Assembly: GCA_030704615.1 (NCBI GenBank)
Contig: CM060732.1
Span: 70,971,053 to 71,035,052, forward strand
Direction of reading: 5' to 3'
Length of the DNA: 64,000 bases
DNA from: Takakia lepidozioides
Taxonomy: Eukaryota; Streptophyta; Takakiopsida; Takakiales; Takakiaceae
Shown: in pieces, positions 33,443-44,898 of the stretch
Numbering within the stretch: position 1 is the stretch's first letter
How the letters are laid out: each line of letters starts with the position of its first letter
Position numbers and translations under genes: made by a program
The notes under the pieces: generated by a model
What the model was told of the DNA's origin: nothing
The model's database searches: none
Seen by the model: the letters and a program-made list of their open reading frames with translations, nothing else

Positions 33443-36400
33443 TTTCTTTCTTTGTATTAATATATCTAGCTCTACGAGCTTTGGTTGTTTCCTCTTGGGG
33501 ACAGTTACGCCGTCTTTTTATAAAGCTATGCAGAGATATTATATTCCAATGGAAAGCAGTAGACCTGAGTAATCTTGAAGGCCTTGGTCCCTCCATCCCT
33601 CTGGGGCCCCAACCTTCTTTCTGTAGCGCTCTAGGTCGTGGAATGATAAAGATTTGTCGGAACACGTTTTTTCCCAAAAGCTTCATCATACATTCATCCC
33701 CCGTCCCTTGGTGTGAACTTCACCTGCATAACCTCCTTCATGGTGACCTTTGCCATGAGGAGCACAAGCCTCATGAGGGAAGGGGGGTAGATCATAGCAT
33801 TTAGCAGGATTTGAACCCAAAATCACCTAGGTGGCGCACTTGGTGCTCCAACTAAGTTCCAGAGGTTGGTCATCCAAAGTTTTTTCTTGGTACCCAAACC
33901 AAGAAATCAACGCCACCTAGATGCCGCTTTATTTTCACTTTCTTGGTCTTGGTAAGTATGGCCCAAAAAAGTCTGTTTTGTCCCTTACTTGTACGATTTG
34001 AGAACCACCACCACACCAAAGTGTTAGGTCCTAATTAACTGAGGTCATTCATTACTAAACTGGACTATTTGGAGAGCGGATCTTTTAGTAATGCGTACCT
34101 TGTAGGTACCATCCGTGCTCTCCATGGATGTGATACCGAGTCTTACCTCTAACCATTACTTTGGGGGGGGGGTCACTATATCTTTTATACATCAAGTGCG
34201 AAACAAGGGTAATTTGTATGGGGGTATTATTTTTATTTTGGTCTTTATCAATGTTTGGGCGACATGTAGATTCTACCCAACACCCATGTGGCGAGAATAA
34301 CCAGGTGACAGAGCTGGAAAAGAGGCTATATTACAGGTGTCATACTGTGACAGGTCCACGTAGGACAATCTGGCTGCTGGTATTTATCCTTTGGCGCTTT
34401 CTGGCGATTTTCTTGATTTTTAATCCCAGAATTCCTTAGTAAAAGTCGCTGACCCATTTTCCACGTCGAAATCTGGCGATTATTCGCCAGGAAAAAAAAA
34501 CACTGGTCTTTATTGGCCACCCCTAAAATTTGCTAGCAGCAGAAAATTATAATTAATATAGCCTGCCAGAAAATATAGCATTTTACAATTTTATATAATT
34601 TTGTAAAATGCTGGATTTTCAGACAGGCTATGTTAATTATATTTTACTACTGCTAGCAAATTTCAGGCACACTATAATAATACAATAAAAGAAATATTTT
34701 CACAGTAAAAAATAGTTCATTATTTGGTCGAAACAAACTCATCCAAAGCTTGGGTAGCTTTCAAGCACTAAGCATTCTGAACTTTGTCAAAAGTCATAGT
34801 AACTGAACTAATGATTGAATTTATGTCTATCCATTTATTATCTGTTACATCATACTTGAATTTAAGGTGCCCTCTAAAATTGCGAACCAAGTGCCGTCAG
34901 CAGTTCAAGTCCCCAAATCCAAGTCTAACCCACCTGATAAACCAATAACTAAACGATACGTGTCTCATGTTATTAGGACCCTATTGGTAGTTGTGAGCAA
35001 ATTTGTTTTCTAAATTTTCTCTGCCAAGAAGATATTATACCCTATATTTTTTTGCATGTAGTATCGGAATATTTGGAAGTAGCGCCCCCGCCCCCGAAAA
35101 CCATTATTAAATCAAAAGAAACCTCAATAGAAACCTTGAGTTGTTCGGATTTGTTGACATATGCATACATTTTTGTTCAAACAATCATAAGAGTACAAAA
35201 ATAAAACATTTGTCTTACTGATGGCAATAGCCTTTGCATTCGAAATGCTTAGTTCATTCAAAAGTAACACATCCACTCTTAGGTGAAGGTGCTGAATATA
35301 ATTAGCAAGACCGGTAGAGAAATTCAACCCGAATATGTTAGTATATGATATATATTTCATCAACTTACATTACTTAAAAGTGGGGTTATCACCGCGTCTA
35401 TCTCCACCAGCGTTCTTCATATCAGTCCTCTTGAGATTGTCTATTCGGTGATTCCATATTTGTCTCATAATGCCACAATGAGGAAATAAAATAAAGTACT
35501 AGTTCTTTTTACCGGTTAAGTAAAGATTAAAAAGAAAAAAACCCCCACACCCCACAATAGGCCCTATAAAATAGGATTTATTGGCAATGGCCCAAACCCA
35601 CAGATATATTTCCAGATGTGACACAATTAACACCTCTGTAGACAACCACATTCCATGCATTTCCCCCTCCTACAATTCTTCAAGGAGAACTAGTCAAGGC
35701 CTCTTGGATTTACCACACAACAGAGGACTTACGAGGCTACGAAACACGTTCTGAGCAATGCACGCGAAAAGCTTCCAACAGAACCCAAAATTTGGTTAGC
35801 GGCAACCAAGCTTTGAAATATCTCAACATGGGATTGGTTGTTCCAGAATAGAAGCAAAGGTGTAATAGAATATCTATAAATACAACGTGTATAGAATAGG
35901 AAGGAAGATACTGTAATAGAGTTCTTACGTTCACAACAGCTGACGAAGCTGGCATATGAGCTCTATTTCCTCACTGGAGAGCCACAAGAGTTGTAATTTG
36001 TTGTCAAACCAAGATACGGCAGCAATTTTGTTAGACACATGTTTCATTCTAATCTTATTCTCTCTCAATTGTTCCCAAATTCAAAGATCTTGAAAAACAA
36101 GTACGTGGTATATAGATATGTGCTCATGTCCACCTCAATACACCTGCATTGTTTTGGCAAAATAGATCAACAAGGACATAAACCAGGAAAATATATTGAT
36201 GAAAAAAATTGTCATACGTGACAATGTGGCATTTACCTTTGCAACCTTTCAAAAGATGTGTCATAATAGAATATCCATGTCCAAATGTCAAGTCCAAATA
36301 ATCATTTCTTTCCAAATACCTATCCCTACATTTTTTGAACATATTTGGAGATGGCTTTCATATGCTGAATTCAGTTAAAATACTTACCACTATATTCATC

Positions 36401-37232
36401 TTATTCACACATAGATTTTGTTCGGACATTCAAAATCACAAAACAACTTGTTTTGCCCATCTATCAATCATTATTATTTTGGTAAGCTTGTTATAAGCTG
36501 GATTGTTCTTATCAGTTTCAACATTACGATTGTCAAGCAAGTGTAGATATCACATGAGTATGGCTTCCCATCCATTGTGAAGTAGCAATGCAGAAGCCCA
36601 TTATAGATCAGTGAGATCAACATTACGATCAAGTTTAACAGCCTCCTCATTCAATCCTCAGCCCCCTCCTCCAAACTATCAGAATCCTCCATGTTAGTAT
36701 CTTTAGTGGGTGATTGCAGCCTACAATGTCCATTTTTCGCTGTCACAGCACTGTTTTTTCCAAACATAGAATATTGGTAAATTATCATACTCTTAAACTA
36801 TATATGCACGACTCATACTAACATGAAACATTGACAAATGAGTGGCATCAGCTAATTCAGGAGTGACCCATAATTACACCATGTCTCGGATGATCTCTGA
36901 GCATCCACAAATAAAGTTTCATACATTCTACAAATGTGGTAAATTTTCTATGGCAAATGTTGTATCACACCCAACCCTATACTTTTCCTTACTCAGATCT
37001 CAAAACACCTTTGCCCAGATGACTAGAACCGGACATGTATACTATATTTTGATTATATCTTGAGACCTTCATGCATAACTACTTTTTTTGGTACTAATTG
37101 ACTATTGACCAACACTAAAGTCTTTCCTTCAATGTATGGAGATGCACAAAACCTTTCTTGGTGATACCAAGCTTTAACTTAGACATGGCTGGAAATCCCA
37201 AAATTGCATCAAAGATTTTTTTAGTCCTTACC
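33443..37232. other. AT-rich intergenic DNA, no genes seen
   Basis: No ORF with recognisable domains. It holds one foldback element (34526-34663), a 10-G run near 34162-34171 and nothing else that I can support. Short ORFs of 60-90 codons occur at chance frequency. Confidence 0.55.
34526..34663. repeat. 138-bp foldback (near-palindromic) element
   Basis: Begins AAATTTGCTAGCAG and ends with its exact inverse CTGCTAGCAAATTT. Inside, TATAGCCTGCC / GACAGGCTAT and AGCATTTTACAA / TTGTAAAATGCT also pair, giving a hairpin over almost the full length with a short AT loop near 34594. It fits a foldback MITE or a structured RNA precursor. Only one copy is present. Confidence 0.6.
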
Positions 37233-38580
37233 TTATTTTATGGGACTGATTTGGAAGGGGCTGGTTGCTAATTTTTCAGATGATGGATTGTTTGTGCCTT
37301 TGAGGGCCCATACCTCAAGCCATGCAAATCGTCCACCATCATCAGCCTCCTTCGAGGGGGAATCTTCTGCAAACATGTCTATGTTCTGATCATAGAGCAA
37401 GGTGCATAAAACACTTCCCCACCGTCGTAAGTCCAAAGAGGCATTTGCTGCACCCCTTGCTTTCTGTTTGATCCCCTCTGGCGCAAGCCCAAGCCTCTCA
37501 GCAGTGTACACCAACAAAAGTAAATCAAAACTACAACCTATATCGAGGCCACCTCCTCCAGGCGGGCTGTGGCAATATAGCCTCATGCATAATTAGGATT
37601 CGTCCAGATGACGGACCAACAGACGTGTATTTTAACGTTTTCGACTCACTTTTTGCTTTTCTCAAGAGATTCAACAGGCTTTGAAGGCGAGGCTGCGCTC
37701 ACGGAGATGATTGCCTTGGAAGTTGGCTAAGTTGTGGCCGCTCGCCGATTCCGCACCTGAGTGAGAGAGAATTTGCATGGGGTATGAGCACTAGAGGAGC
37801 AATCGCCACCTCGAGCACGCACTCGGGGTTCGGTGCAGTTTCAGTTGTGAAAAAGATGGTGATCCCCTCTGGCGCAAGCCCAAGCCCCTCAGCAGTGTAC
37901 TCCGACAAAGTAGATCAAAACTACAATCTATATCGAGGAGCACCATTGCATCACAAACATGATCTCTGGTGGTCACCTTGATACTAACGTACAAACTGCT
38001 CCTCTTATGAGTTTGACGGACTTTGAAGTTGCTGTCATCTGCAAAACACACCATAGCCATGAATTAAGCAAATTTACCTTAAGCATCAAGTAAGTGGCTC
38101 TCCCTCTGCATACACACCGGTCACTAAGTGCTGAAGAGGATGAGAAAGAGCAATAAAGCTGATCATCAACACACCCGTCGCTGATAAGAATCCACAAAGT
38201 ACGAAGAAGTGGAAATCGTAAAGGTTCTGGGGGACCGAAATTATAAAAGAAGATCACACGCGATGGTCAGAAAATTCATTCAAACAACAACCAATACATT
38301 ACTGACACTACTAAACAAAGATGCGAAACTTCATAAGTTCACAAGGTGAAGAACAAAAACCTTGATTCGGAGGCATGACAATGTCAAGATTGTAGGTGCC
38401 GCCTGCAACGAACGCGTCCATGCTCAAACCCTCATTGTCGGCTTCCATGAGACTCCCGTCTTCCATAATAGCCGTAGAGGCATTGAACCCGGTCAACACA
38501 TTGGCCACCCTCACACGGCTCGTCTCATAGAACGTAGAATGGTTACATAGAATGGTCAAATAGAATGGTTATCCCGTGTC
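37233..38580. other. Duplicated short segments and possible gene remnants
   Basis: An approximately 85-bp segment (CCCCTCTGGCGCAAGCCCAAGCC onwards) occurs at 37470-37553 and again at 37859-37945 in the same orientation, about 90 percent alike by eye. A minus-strand ORF (37233-37586) covers the first copy. Its sequence (RRWGSVLCTLLYDQN) looks protein-like, but I do not recognise it. 38136-38227 is repeated at 63909-64000. Probably relics of a gene or unknown element. Confidence 0.45.
38136..38227. repeat. 92-bp dispersed repeat, copy 1
   Basis: Matches 63909-64000 in the same orientation (GAGGATG, AAGAGCAATAAAG, AACACACCCGTC, TGATAAGAATCCACAA, AGTGGAAATCGTAAAGGTTC). The minus-strand translation is open in both copies (FPLLRTLWILISDGCVDD), so it may be an exon-like piece of a mobile or host sequence. 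Family unknown. Confidence 0.6.
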
Positions 38581-38690
38581 TATCATAATACGATAGTCTT
38601 GAGAAGCGATTGTTAGATACATATAATGACCAATTTTGATTATTTGGATGTAAACGTGTTTCATTTAATATATGATATGTTCATAGGTTG

Positions 38691-38775
38691 TGTCGTGCGC
38701 ATACGTATCGCTACACAACTACATCGCTGTCCAAACCACACCACACATATATGCACAATAAAGTAGTCTGCCACA
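38691..38775 (-). repeat. Additional 85-bp family B end (LTR-like)
   Basis: TGTCGTGCGCATACG to CTGCCACA, nearly identical to 39134-39217. With the 350-bp unit between them it forms a repeat-unit-repeat arrangement like a tiny LTR element or a tandem recombination product. Confidence 0.6.
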
Positions 38776-38778
38776 GTA

Positions 38779-39131
38779 GATAAGAAAACTAGAAACACAC
38801 TCTTAACACAAGAAACATGAAATCCATCTCGTCATCACTCTTTCAGATAATAGTCGAGCCAGGGGCACCCCAAGCTATGGGGACTCCACCCCACAACAAC
38901 CTATCCTCCCATCATAAGCACACTCAGTTCTAAACGATGAAGGAGCTCGGTCGCGCAGGCTCAACTCGAGAGAGATGAGCTGCGCGACTGCCGCTCTCGT
39001 GAAGATAAGACGGTTCAGGTGTCAAACTAAACTTGACACCTGATTTAACACTTGACCTAAATCCAAGTGTTAAATACAAATAACTAGCTTTATTCTAGTT
39101 GTTTTCACACTGTGCTTATTTAACTTGACAG
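38779..39131. repeat. 353-bp repeat Y, copy 1, with two hairpins
   Basis: Nearly identical (about four differences) to 63395-63746 in the same orientation. It contains an 8-bp inverted repeat GGTGTCAA/TTGACACC (39018-39040) and a perfect 12-bp one, ATTTAACACTTG/CAAGTGTTAAAT (39043-39075). Non-coding. It lies between two family B ends and may be the element's leader region. Confidence 0.75.
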
Positions 39132-39217
39132 CCGTCGTGCACATACGTATCGCTACACAACTACATCGCCGTCCAAACCACACCACACATATATGCACAA
39201 TAAAGTAGTCTGCCACA
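39132..39217 (-). repeat. Probable short 3' LTR of family B copy 2
   Basis: About 85 bases with the same outer border as 19733 and 38691. The right edge (TGCCACA) abuts ATCGCCCCCCTAGCTGG, which on the minus strand is a G-rich polypurine tract. An LTR this short is unusual, so the assignment rests on the shared borders and the tract. Confidence 0.55.
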
Positions 39218-39477
39218 ATCGCCCCCCTAGCTGGTGGATAGGTCCCTCTACCTCCAGATAGCTACAAGATGTAATAGCCACAGCCGTACTAAGTCCTCTA
39301 TCACTGTCCCTATTGTACTCAAACTCTATAGACCAAGAGGCCGGGTACAAGAGTAGCCCCATCGTTAGTCGCCGTCTTGCAATCTGTGAACTTGAGCTAA
39401 GATCTCGTGTGTTCAAGGTCTCCTAGTAGCTTGGCCTTTCATTTCTTGTTAGCCTTCCATGGTTGTATCCACTCCCA

Positions 39478-40440
39478 CTATCCAATGCAATGTGGACATA
39501 ACCAATCCCCATCCGGAACCATCTCAAGAGGTGGAGTCAAGCATCCCATATGCCAACCTCTAGAGCATCGATCACACACCAGCATGGTGGCTGCCCCTCC
39601 AGCAGACCCACACAACATGCACCTCAAACTTGCAGATACCACTGCCAGGTTTGGGTCAATCCTGCCATTGACATTCGGAAGGTGACATGGCGCACAATTA
39701 TGCACATGGTCCTTCCAAGTTATGCCATCCCGACCCTCCAAGACCAAGATGCCTGAGGGCAAGACCTCTCGAACCCTCAAAATAACACGTCCTGCAGTCA
39801 CATCCAAGGTCGTAGGAGCAGTCTGCTGTAGATAGACATAGTCACCAGGGTTGAATCTCCGAACCCCAGGACGATAGCCCCCACCACGTATGGTAGCATA
39901 CCTCAACGTATCACGGTGTTGTGCAATGACAAGGTTCTCGAAAGCCATGGGCATGACTTTCTTGAACAACTCTGCACGCTGCTCACATGCACGTGCCCAC
40001 ACGTCCGGATCGTCAAGATTAAGAACTGTAGCAGCTTCTCTGCGAATGGATGTAGGCAAATCCGGCTCTCAGCCAAAGAGAAGAAAGTATGGTGAGAAGG
40101 AGGCAAGTGATGCTTGCTTGCTGAACCTGTACCCCATGACTAACCAGGGTAACTGAAGGTCCCAATCTCCTAGGTGTCCCTTCTGCAAGCCATACTTGCG
40201 CAAACCCCTCTTTACTGTCTGAACAACTCTCTCTGCCAAGCCATCGGCCTCAGGATGATCCCGAGAAGTGGTGCGGTGGTCTATCAAGGCCTTGTCACAC
40301 AAAGCCTGAAACTCCCCCAAGAACTCTCTCCCTTGGTCCGTGATTACTTCAGCTGGAGCACCGAATCGGCTAAGCACACAAATCCAAGAATGCATATGCA
40401 GCTCCCTCACTAGCCTTATCAGGCAATGGAACCAACTCAA
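39478..40440 (-). pseudogene. Family B copy 2: integrase C-half and PHD finger
   Basis: One frame covers the second half of the integrase (TDQGREFLGEF, ADGLAERV) and the C-terminal tail, broken by TGA at 40069-40071 where copy 1 has CGA (GREPDLP). After the LQQTAPTTLDV and HVHNCAPCHLPN segments comes a PHD finger with the full C4HC3 set (CMLC, CDRC, GWHMGC, LCPHC), ending at 39478. The finger is intact in both copies, hinting that it mattered while the family was active. It is expected to read histone H3 tails. Confidence 0.85.
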
Positions 40441-41940
40441 TCCACTTGGAGAAGTGCTCCACCATCACCAACACGTACTTGTTGTGGCGCATGGTCAGTG
40501 GCAACGGCCCTGCGAAGTCAAGACTCCACCTGTAGCCCAATCCCATGATCGGAAGAGGGTGTAATTGTGGAGTATGGGCGTTGAATGAAGCACGCACCCT
40601 GTCACACACCATGCACCTAGCCACAAATTGTTGCACCTCTGTGTGCATACCACGCCACCAATACTGCCCCTGCAGTAGACTATGAGTGCGTCGCACCCCA
40701 AAATGCCCCAACTCCTCATGGGCATGCCGCACTAACCGTGCCCGCTGTGTTGGGTGAGGCACAATCCTCACTCGACCATCCTCCCACACTCGGAGCAGGT
40801 CTGTCCCCTCCCACTTGAATCTCTTGGCTCGTTGTAGGATCCGATCCCTCTCCTTGGCAGTCACAGTGGCTGCCGTGTCTCCAGTGCGAAGATAGTCCAA
40901 CACAGCTGAATCCTCATGTATATCTTTGGCGCCACCTTGCTCATTGCTGGCCTCAGGGTCCTCAGACACTTGATCCACAGTCATCCCTGTTGCAGGTCCA
41001 ACCTGGCCTTCCGCTGCCAAGATACACAGAAATGCAGATGCATGCCATCCGGACACCATCTCCTCATCCGTCTCACCATGCCACGGAGCTCCAGTGTCAT
41101 CCTGCTGGCTCGTGCATGGATTGCGACTCAACCCATCTGCATTGCGATTGACCAAACCCGGTCGATGCACCACCTGAAAGTCATACTCTTGAAGGATGAG
41201 TGCCCACCGTGCAAGCTTCCCCGTAAGCTTGTCTGACTCCATCAACCACTTGAGTGGTTGGTGATCCGTGACAAGGGTAAAGAGATTGCTGTATAGATAG
41301 CACCTGAAGTGTGCCACGGCCCACACTGCAGCTAAATATTCTCCCTCATATGAAATATACTTAGACTCTGCAACGTTGTTCGAGCGGCTAGCATAAGCCA
41401 CTACGAACTCTCTTCCCTCATCATCCACCTGTGTGAGCACCGCTCCAAGCCCCATCATGCTCCAATCTGTATGCAGCTGAAAAGGACGCCCCCTGATAGG
41501 TCGTCTCAAGATGGGGGCTGAGGTCAACCTCGCCTTGAGCTCTTGAAAAGCTTGTTCTTGCCCATCTTCCCACTGCCACTCCTGGTCCACCTTGGTCAGC
41601 TTGGTTAGAGCCTTTGCAATGGCACTAAATCCCTTAACAAACCGTCTATAATAGTTTGCTAACCCCATGAAAGCTCGAACTCGGCTCACATCTGTGGGGC
41701 GTGGAACCTGTGCAATGGACTCTACCTTAGTCTGCTGTACCCCCAATCCTCCAGGATATATCATGTGACCCAGATACTCAATCTGGTCGTGGAAAAACTT
41801 GCACTTTCCTGGATGTAACTTCAATCCGTGCACCCTCAAGCGCTCAAATACCCCCTAAAGGTGTCTCTCATGCTCCTCCACTGTAGCACTAAAGATGATG
41901 ATGTCATCTATGTAGCACCGAGCAAACTCCACCCCTGCTA
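40370..41940 (-). pseudogene. pol: Family B copy 2: RT 3' half, RNase H, integrase N-half
   Basis: Starts at the element D insertion point with the reverse transcriptase catalytic CYIDD motif (about 41900), then GLKLHPGKCKFF and YLGHMI, RNase H (FQLHTDWS, TDHQPLKWL, RNADGLSR), the integrase zinc domain (HEELGHFG, CMVCDR) and the first catalytic Asp (SLDFAGP). A one-base insertion near 40375 shifts the frame into the next segment. A stop lies near 41840. The D target duplication GAATC is at 41941-41945. Confidence 0.88.
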
Positions 41941-41945
41941 GAATC

Positions 41946-42987
41946 TGTCGCGCGGCTTTTACTCACCCATCCCTTCGCTATTCGAGGCGGAAACTCCAAG
42001 ATAGAAGAGTTGGAAATCTCTAAGTACTCAGCCCGCGCAGAACAATCAGTCATGACCTACAGCTAGTGTATCATGGGGGTGTTTCCTATTTGTTTCCCTT
42101 TTGGTATTCATGTTAGCTATCTTACCATTGATAATTAAGTATCAGTTTGCTTTATCAATCTATTGGATTCCATCAACTCATCCATTCATTCCACAGCTTC
42201 ACTCAGATCTCTCTACACAGTGTGATTGTATCGTAAAAGTATCCGATTATGATTTATCAGGTATCAGGCCGAAGCCATTGTGTCTCTAATCTGCTCTACA
42301 ATATCATTACAGCCTTGCATATATCAAGCATCTACTCATCATCTCTCTATCTTCACTTCGTTCTTCATCTCTGCCCGATCCCCTCCTTCCTGACCAAGAA
42401 GTCCTCCTCCGAATGATCTCCTCAATTCCCCGTTTCTTCCCTTATCTCCTATCCGTGGTTCTAAACGTTTCCCTCACTAACCGTCGTCTGTGAATTAACA
42501 TGTTTCCCCACAGTCGTTCCTGTCCTACCTCCGTTCCCTATGATCGTGACAGCTGTGTCAAGCTGTGACTGGCTGTGGAAACTGTGACGGGCTGTGACTG
42601 GCTGTGCGATGTGCTTGGCTGTGTCGGGCTGTGACTGGTGGACTGGCTGTGGCTGGTTGGCTGTGTCGGGCTGTGTGTGCTGTGTGCGACTGTGACGGCT
42701 GTGTCGGGCTGTGTCTGCTGTGACGACTGTGTACGGGCTGTGTGTGGCTGTGTCGGCTGTGACGACTGTGACGGGCTGTGTTGGCTGTGTCGGCTGTGAC
42801 TACTGGACGGGCTGTGTTGGCTGTGTGGCTGTGACGACTGTGACGGGCTGTGTAACCCCCCTCTACAGTGCGCTGCTGTCACCCCTAAGGCTCCTGTTGG
42901 TCTCAGTGTTGGTCTCAGTCTGTGCAAAAATTAAGGGTACCCTACAGATCCCGTATAAGTGTCTAAGTCCCCGACAGTCCTCTAACA
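41946..42987 (-). repeat. Element D 3' LTR (1,042 bp)
   Basis: Plus-strand left copy, aligned along its whole length with 54221-55227. Contains a GGCTGTG(AC/TC)-rich tandem segment at about 42545-42855 whose length and phase differ from the other LTR. A small ORF (42101-42289) repeats in the other LTR and is not a gene. Confidence 0.92.
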
Positions 42988-43007
42988 TTACCCCTTCCCC
43001 CCTCAAA
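42988..43007 (-). other. Element D polypurine tract
   Basis: On the minus strand TTTGAGGGGGGAAGGGGTAA directly abuts the 3' LTR. This is the expected primer for plus-strand DNA synthesis. Confidence 0.85.
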
Positions 43008-43025
43008 AAGCCGTGTCCTCACGGT

Positions 43026-43496
43026 TTACTGATTTCGATTAGCAAACCTTTGTGAGTGAGCACCTTTTTGACGTTGAGAGTTTCGTGGCGGACTGTGTGT
43101 ACGAGCCCGAGGTCTGTCTCTGGTTGACGGAGATGGTTGATCACTACCTGGATAAGTGAGGCCCTCTGGAGGCTGATATCGAGGTAACCTTCCGGCATAG
43201 GAGACCCCGTCGCTTCTTCTCTGCCATCTGAATGCATAGTCTTCTCCCATGTCAAAAGAATTCGGTGAAGAAGAAACAGTTGTATCAGAATCCTCATCGC
43301 CTCTCAGGTGTTTTAATTTTCGAACTTTTTGTGGAATCATCTGGGGCATACAATGCTGTCCTACCATGTCTGGAAGTTTGTATTTTACAACTTGGTGTAA
43401 CCGCTGAACAGCAAAATTGGTGTAGACACTGAGCTCCTTGTCTGTCCAGGTGAGTGGTGGGTACCAATTACTGGTGCAGCGTGCAAGTATTTCCAT
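43026..43496 (-). CDS. Element D 3'-most ORF (basic, unknown)
   Basis: A 156-codon open stretch with an N-terminal TSNWYPPLTWTDKELSVYTN segment and a C-terminal Arg/Pro/Ser/Gln-rich tail. It overlaps the end of the upstream ORF by 29 bases in another frame. It could be an independent small protein, or the true end of the coiled-coil protein displaced by a frameshift. No family recognised. It sits where Athila-type elements carry env-like ORFs, but no membrane segment is visible. Confidence 0.5.
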   Translation of the reverse strand: MEILARCTSNWYPPLTWTDKELSVYTNFAVQRLHQVVKYKLPDMVGQHCMPQMIPQKVRKLKHLRGDEDSDTTVSSSPNSFDMGEDYAFRWQRRSDGVSYAGRLPRYQPPEGLTYPGSDQPSPSTRDRPRARTHSPPRNSQRQKGAHSQRFANRNQ

Positions 43497-44898
43497 GCCA
43501 CATGTCCCTTATAGAAAATGTCATCAATGCCGAATTTTGTGTTGACAAATGGTTCCAGGCCGCTTGAAACCATGAACGAAATTGAGAATCCTTTTGCATC
43601 ATAACTTTTGGGTCATATAGGTACATATGAGGTGGCACCGAAGGTAATACCCAATGATCTCCACTGGAATAACTCAGAAAGCGTGTTTGCATCTTTTGTT
43701 GCTCAATGTGGTAACGTACCAGAAAACAAGCAGCGTAGTATAAACCCGCACCCATGACAATACTTGCTACCTCCTTGGTCTTGGTATAAATGAGTCCATG
43801 TACAACCTGGAAAGCAATCAATTCCCTCAACATGGTACCTGCCTCGTGCCAGTATTGTGCAAAGTGATGATCTTCAATATGTCGATTGTTCGGAAGAACT
43901 TTAGTCCTAGTTGCCACTGGCAGCCAAATACGCATGATTTGGTAGTAATGTGCGAATGACTGCGGAGGACTAAATTCTTTCCAAGCCAAATCCAACATGA
44001 TGGGAATTTGGTTGAAGGGCATAATCATAGCCCTACTGTACTCCCTTGCAGCTGGAGTTTTAGGTGGGTTAAAAGCGGCATTGCCCCATACCTCCGGCTG
44101 TGGTGGCTGTGGTGTGGTTGTTGTAGTAACCACAGGTTCAGCTACTGGTACAGTGACTTGTTGTGGTGGTGGTGGTACTGGCTCTTGTATCATTGGCATC
44201 TCCTGCACCTCCTGTGAAGACTGAAAAGCCAAAGTTCTGGCTTGTAAATAAGAAGCCATTAGCTGTTCCTGAGGGATATAGACTCTTTTGTCGATGTTTG
44301 AAGTGAGGTCTTCCACTTGAGTCTGCAGTCCGTCTACATCCTCTTGTAACTCTGCTATCCTACTATAGACATTGTCTATAGTAGTTGTGGCAATGTTCTG
44401 CACCTGCAGCCTGAGCTCATTCATCTCGCTTTGGGTGAGCTTTCGTGGTGCTTTGCCCTCTACTGGCCCTTGTGCTAACCAGACCTGCATAAGGCTGTTA
44501 TCCACCAAGTTGCTTGTGGTTCCCCTGAGAGTTTGCTCCTCTCTTAGCTTGTACAATTCCAACTGCTGTTGTAAAGCCTCCATGCGCTTCGCCTGAGGTT
44601 CAACCAATTGCGCATAAGCAGCAAGTAGATTATTGGCTTCCTTCCAAGCCTTGTTATTGACCGCGATTTCATTTCTATTGGCCATGATGGTTTGTTGCAA
44701 CTCCACGATGTGCTTCTCTTGATCAGCTTCAATCTGCCTGTATTGCTTGAAAGTATCTTCATTGCGACAGATTGTATTCTTCATATCGACAATGAGCTTC
44801 ATTTGCTCAACATTCTCTTCTTCTGCCTTCGTACATTTTTCCGCTTGACTGTTTATTTCTTTTGTAGATTGGTCAAGCATAGTTGTAATGTAGCACAT
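43468..44898 (-). CDS. Element D extra protein, C-terminal part (coiled coil plus helical domain)
   Basis: 476 codons. The N-terminal 215 residues are strongly coiled-coil in character (STKEINSQAEKCTKAEEENV and following heptads). A Pro/Thr/Gln-rich spacer follows, and then a conserved-looking domain (FNQIPIMLDLAWKEFSPPQS, LRELIAFQVVHGLIYTKTKE, YYAACFLVRYHIEQQ). Overlaps the preceding ORF by 46 bases in a different frame, so the two were probably one protein. Function unknown; it follows pol in a position where some giant plant gypsy elements carry additional genes. Confidence 0.6.
   Translation of the reverse strand: MCYITTMLDQSTKEINSQAEKCTKAEEENVEQMKLIVDMKNTICRNEDTFKQYRQIEADQEKHIVELQQTIMANRNEIAVNNKAWKEANNLLAAYAQLVEPQAKRMEALQQQLELYKLREEQTLRGTTSNLVDNSLMQVWLAQGPVEGKAPRKLTQSEMNELRLQVQNIATTTIDNVYSRIAELQEDVDGLQTQVEDLTSNIDKRVYIPQEQLMASYLQARTLAFQSSQEVQEMPMIQEPVPPPPQQVTVPVAEPVVTTTTTPQPPQPEVWGNAAFNPPKTPAAREYSRAMIMPFNQIPIMLDLAWKEFSPPQSFAHYYQIMRIWLPVATRTKVLPNNRHIEDHHFAQYWHEAGTMLRELIAFQVVHGLIYTKTKEVASIVMGAGLYYAACFLVRYHIEQQKMQTRFLSYSSGDHWVLPSVPPHMYLYDPKVMMQKDSQFRSWFQAAWNHLSTQNSALMTFSIRDMWHGNTCTLHQ

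Noticed and set aside
42101-42289. 62-codon ORF in the element D LTRs (also 54376-54564)
   Set aside because: Same short ORF in both LTRs without recognisable domain; likely chance.
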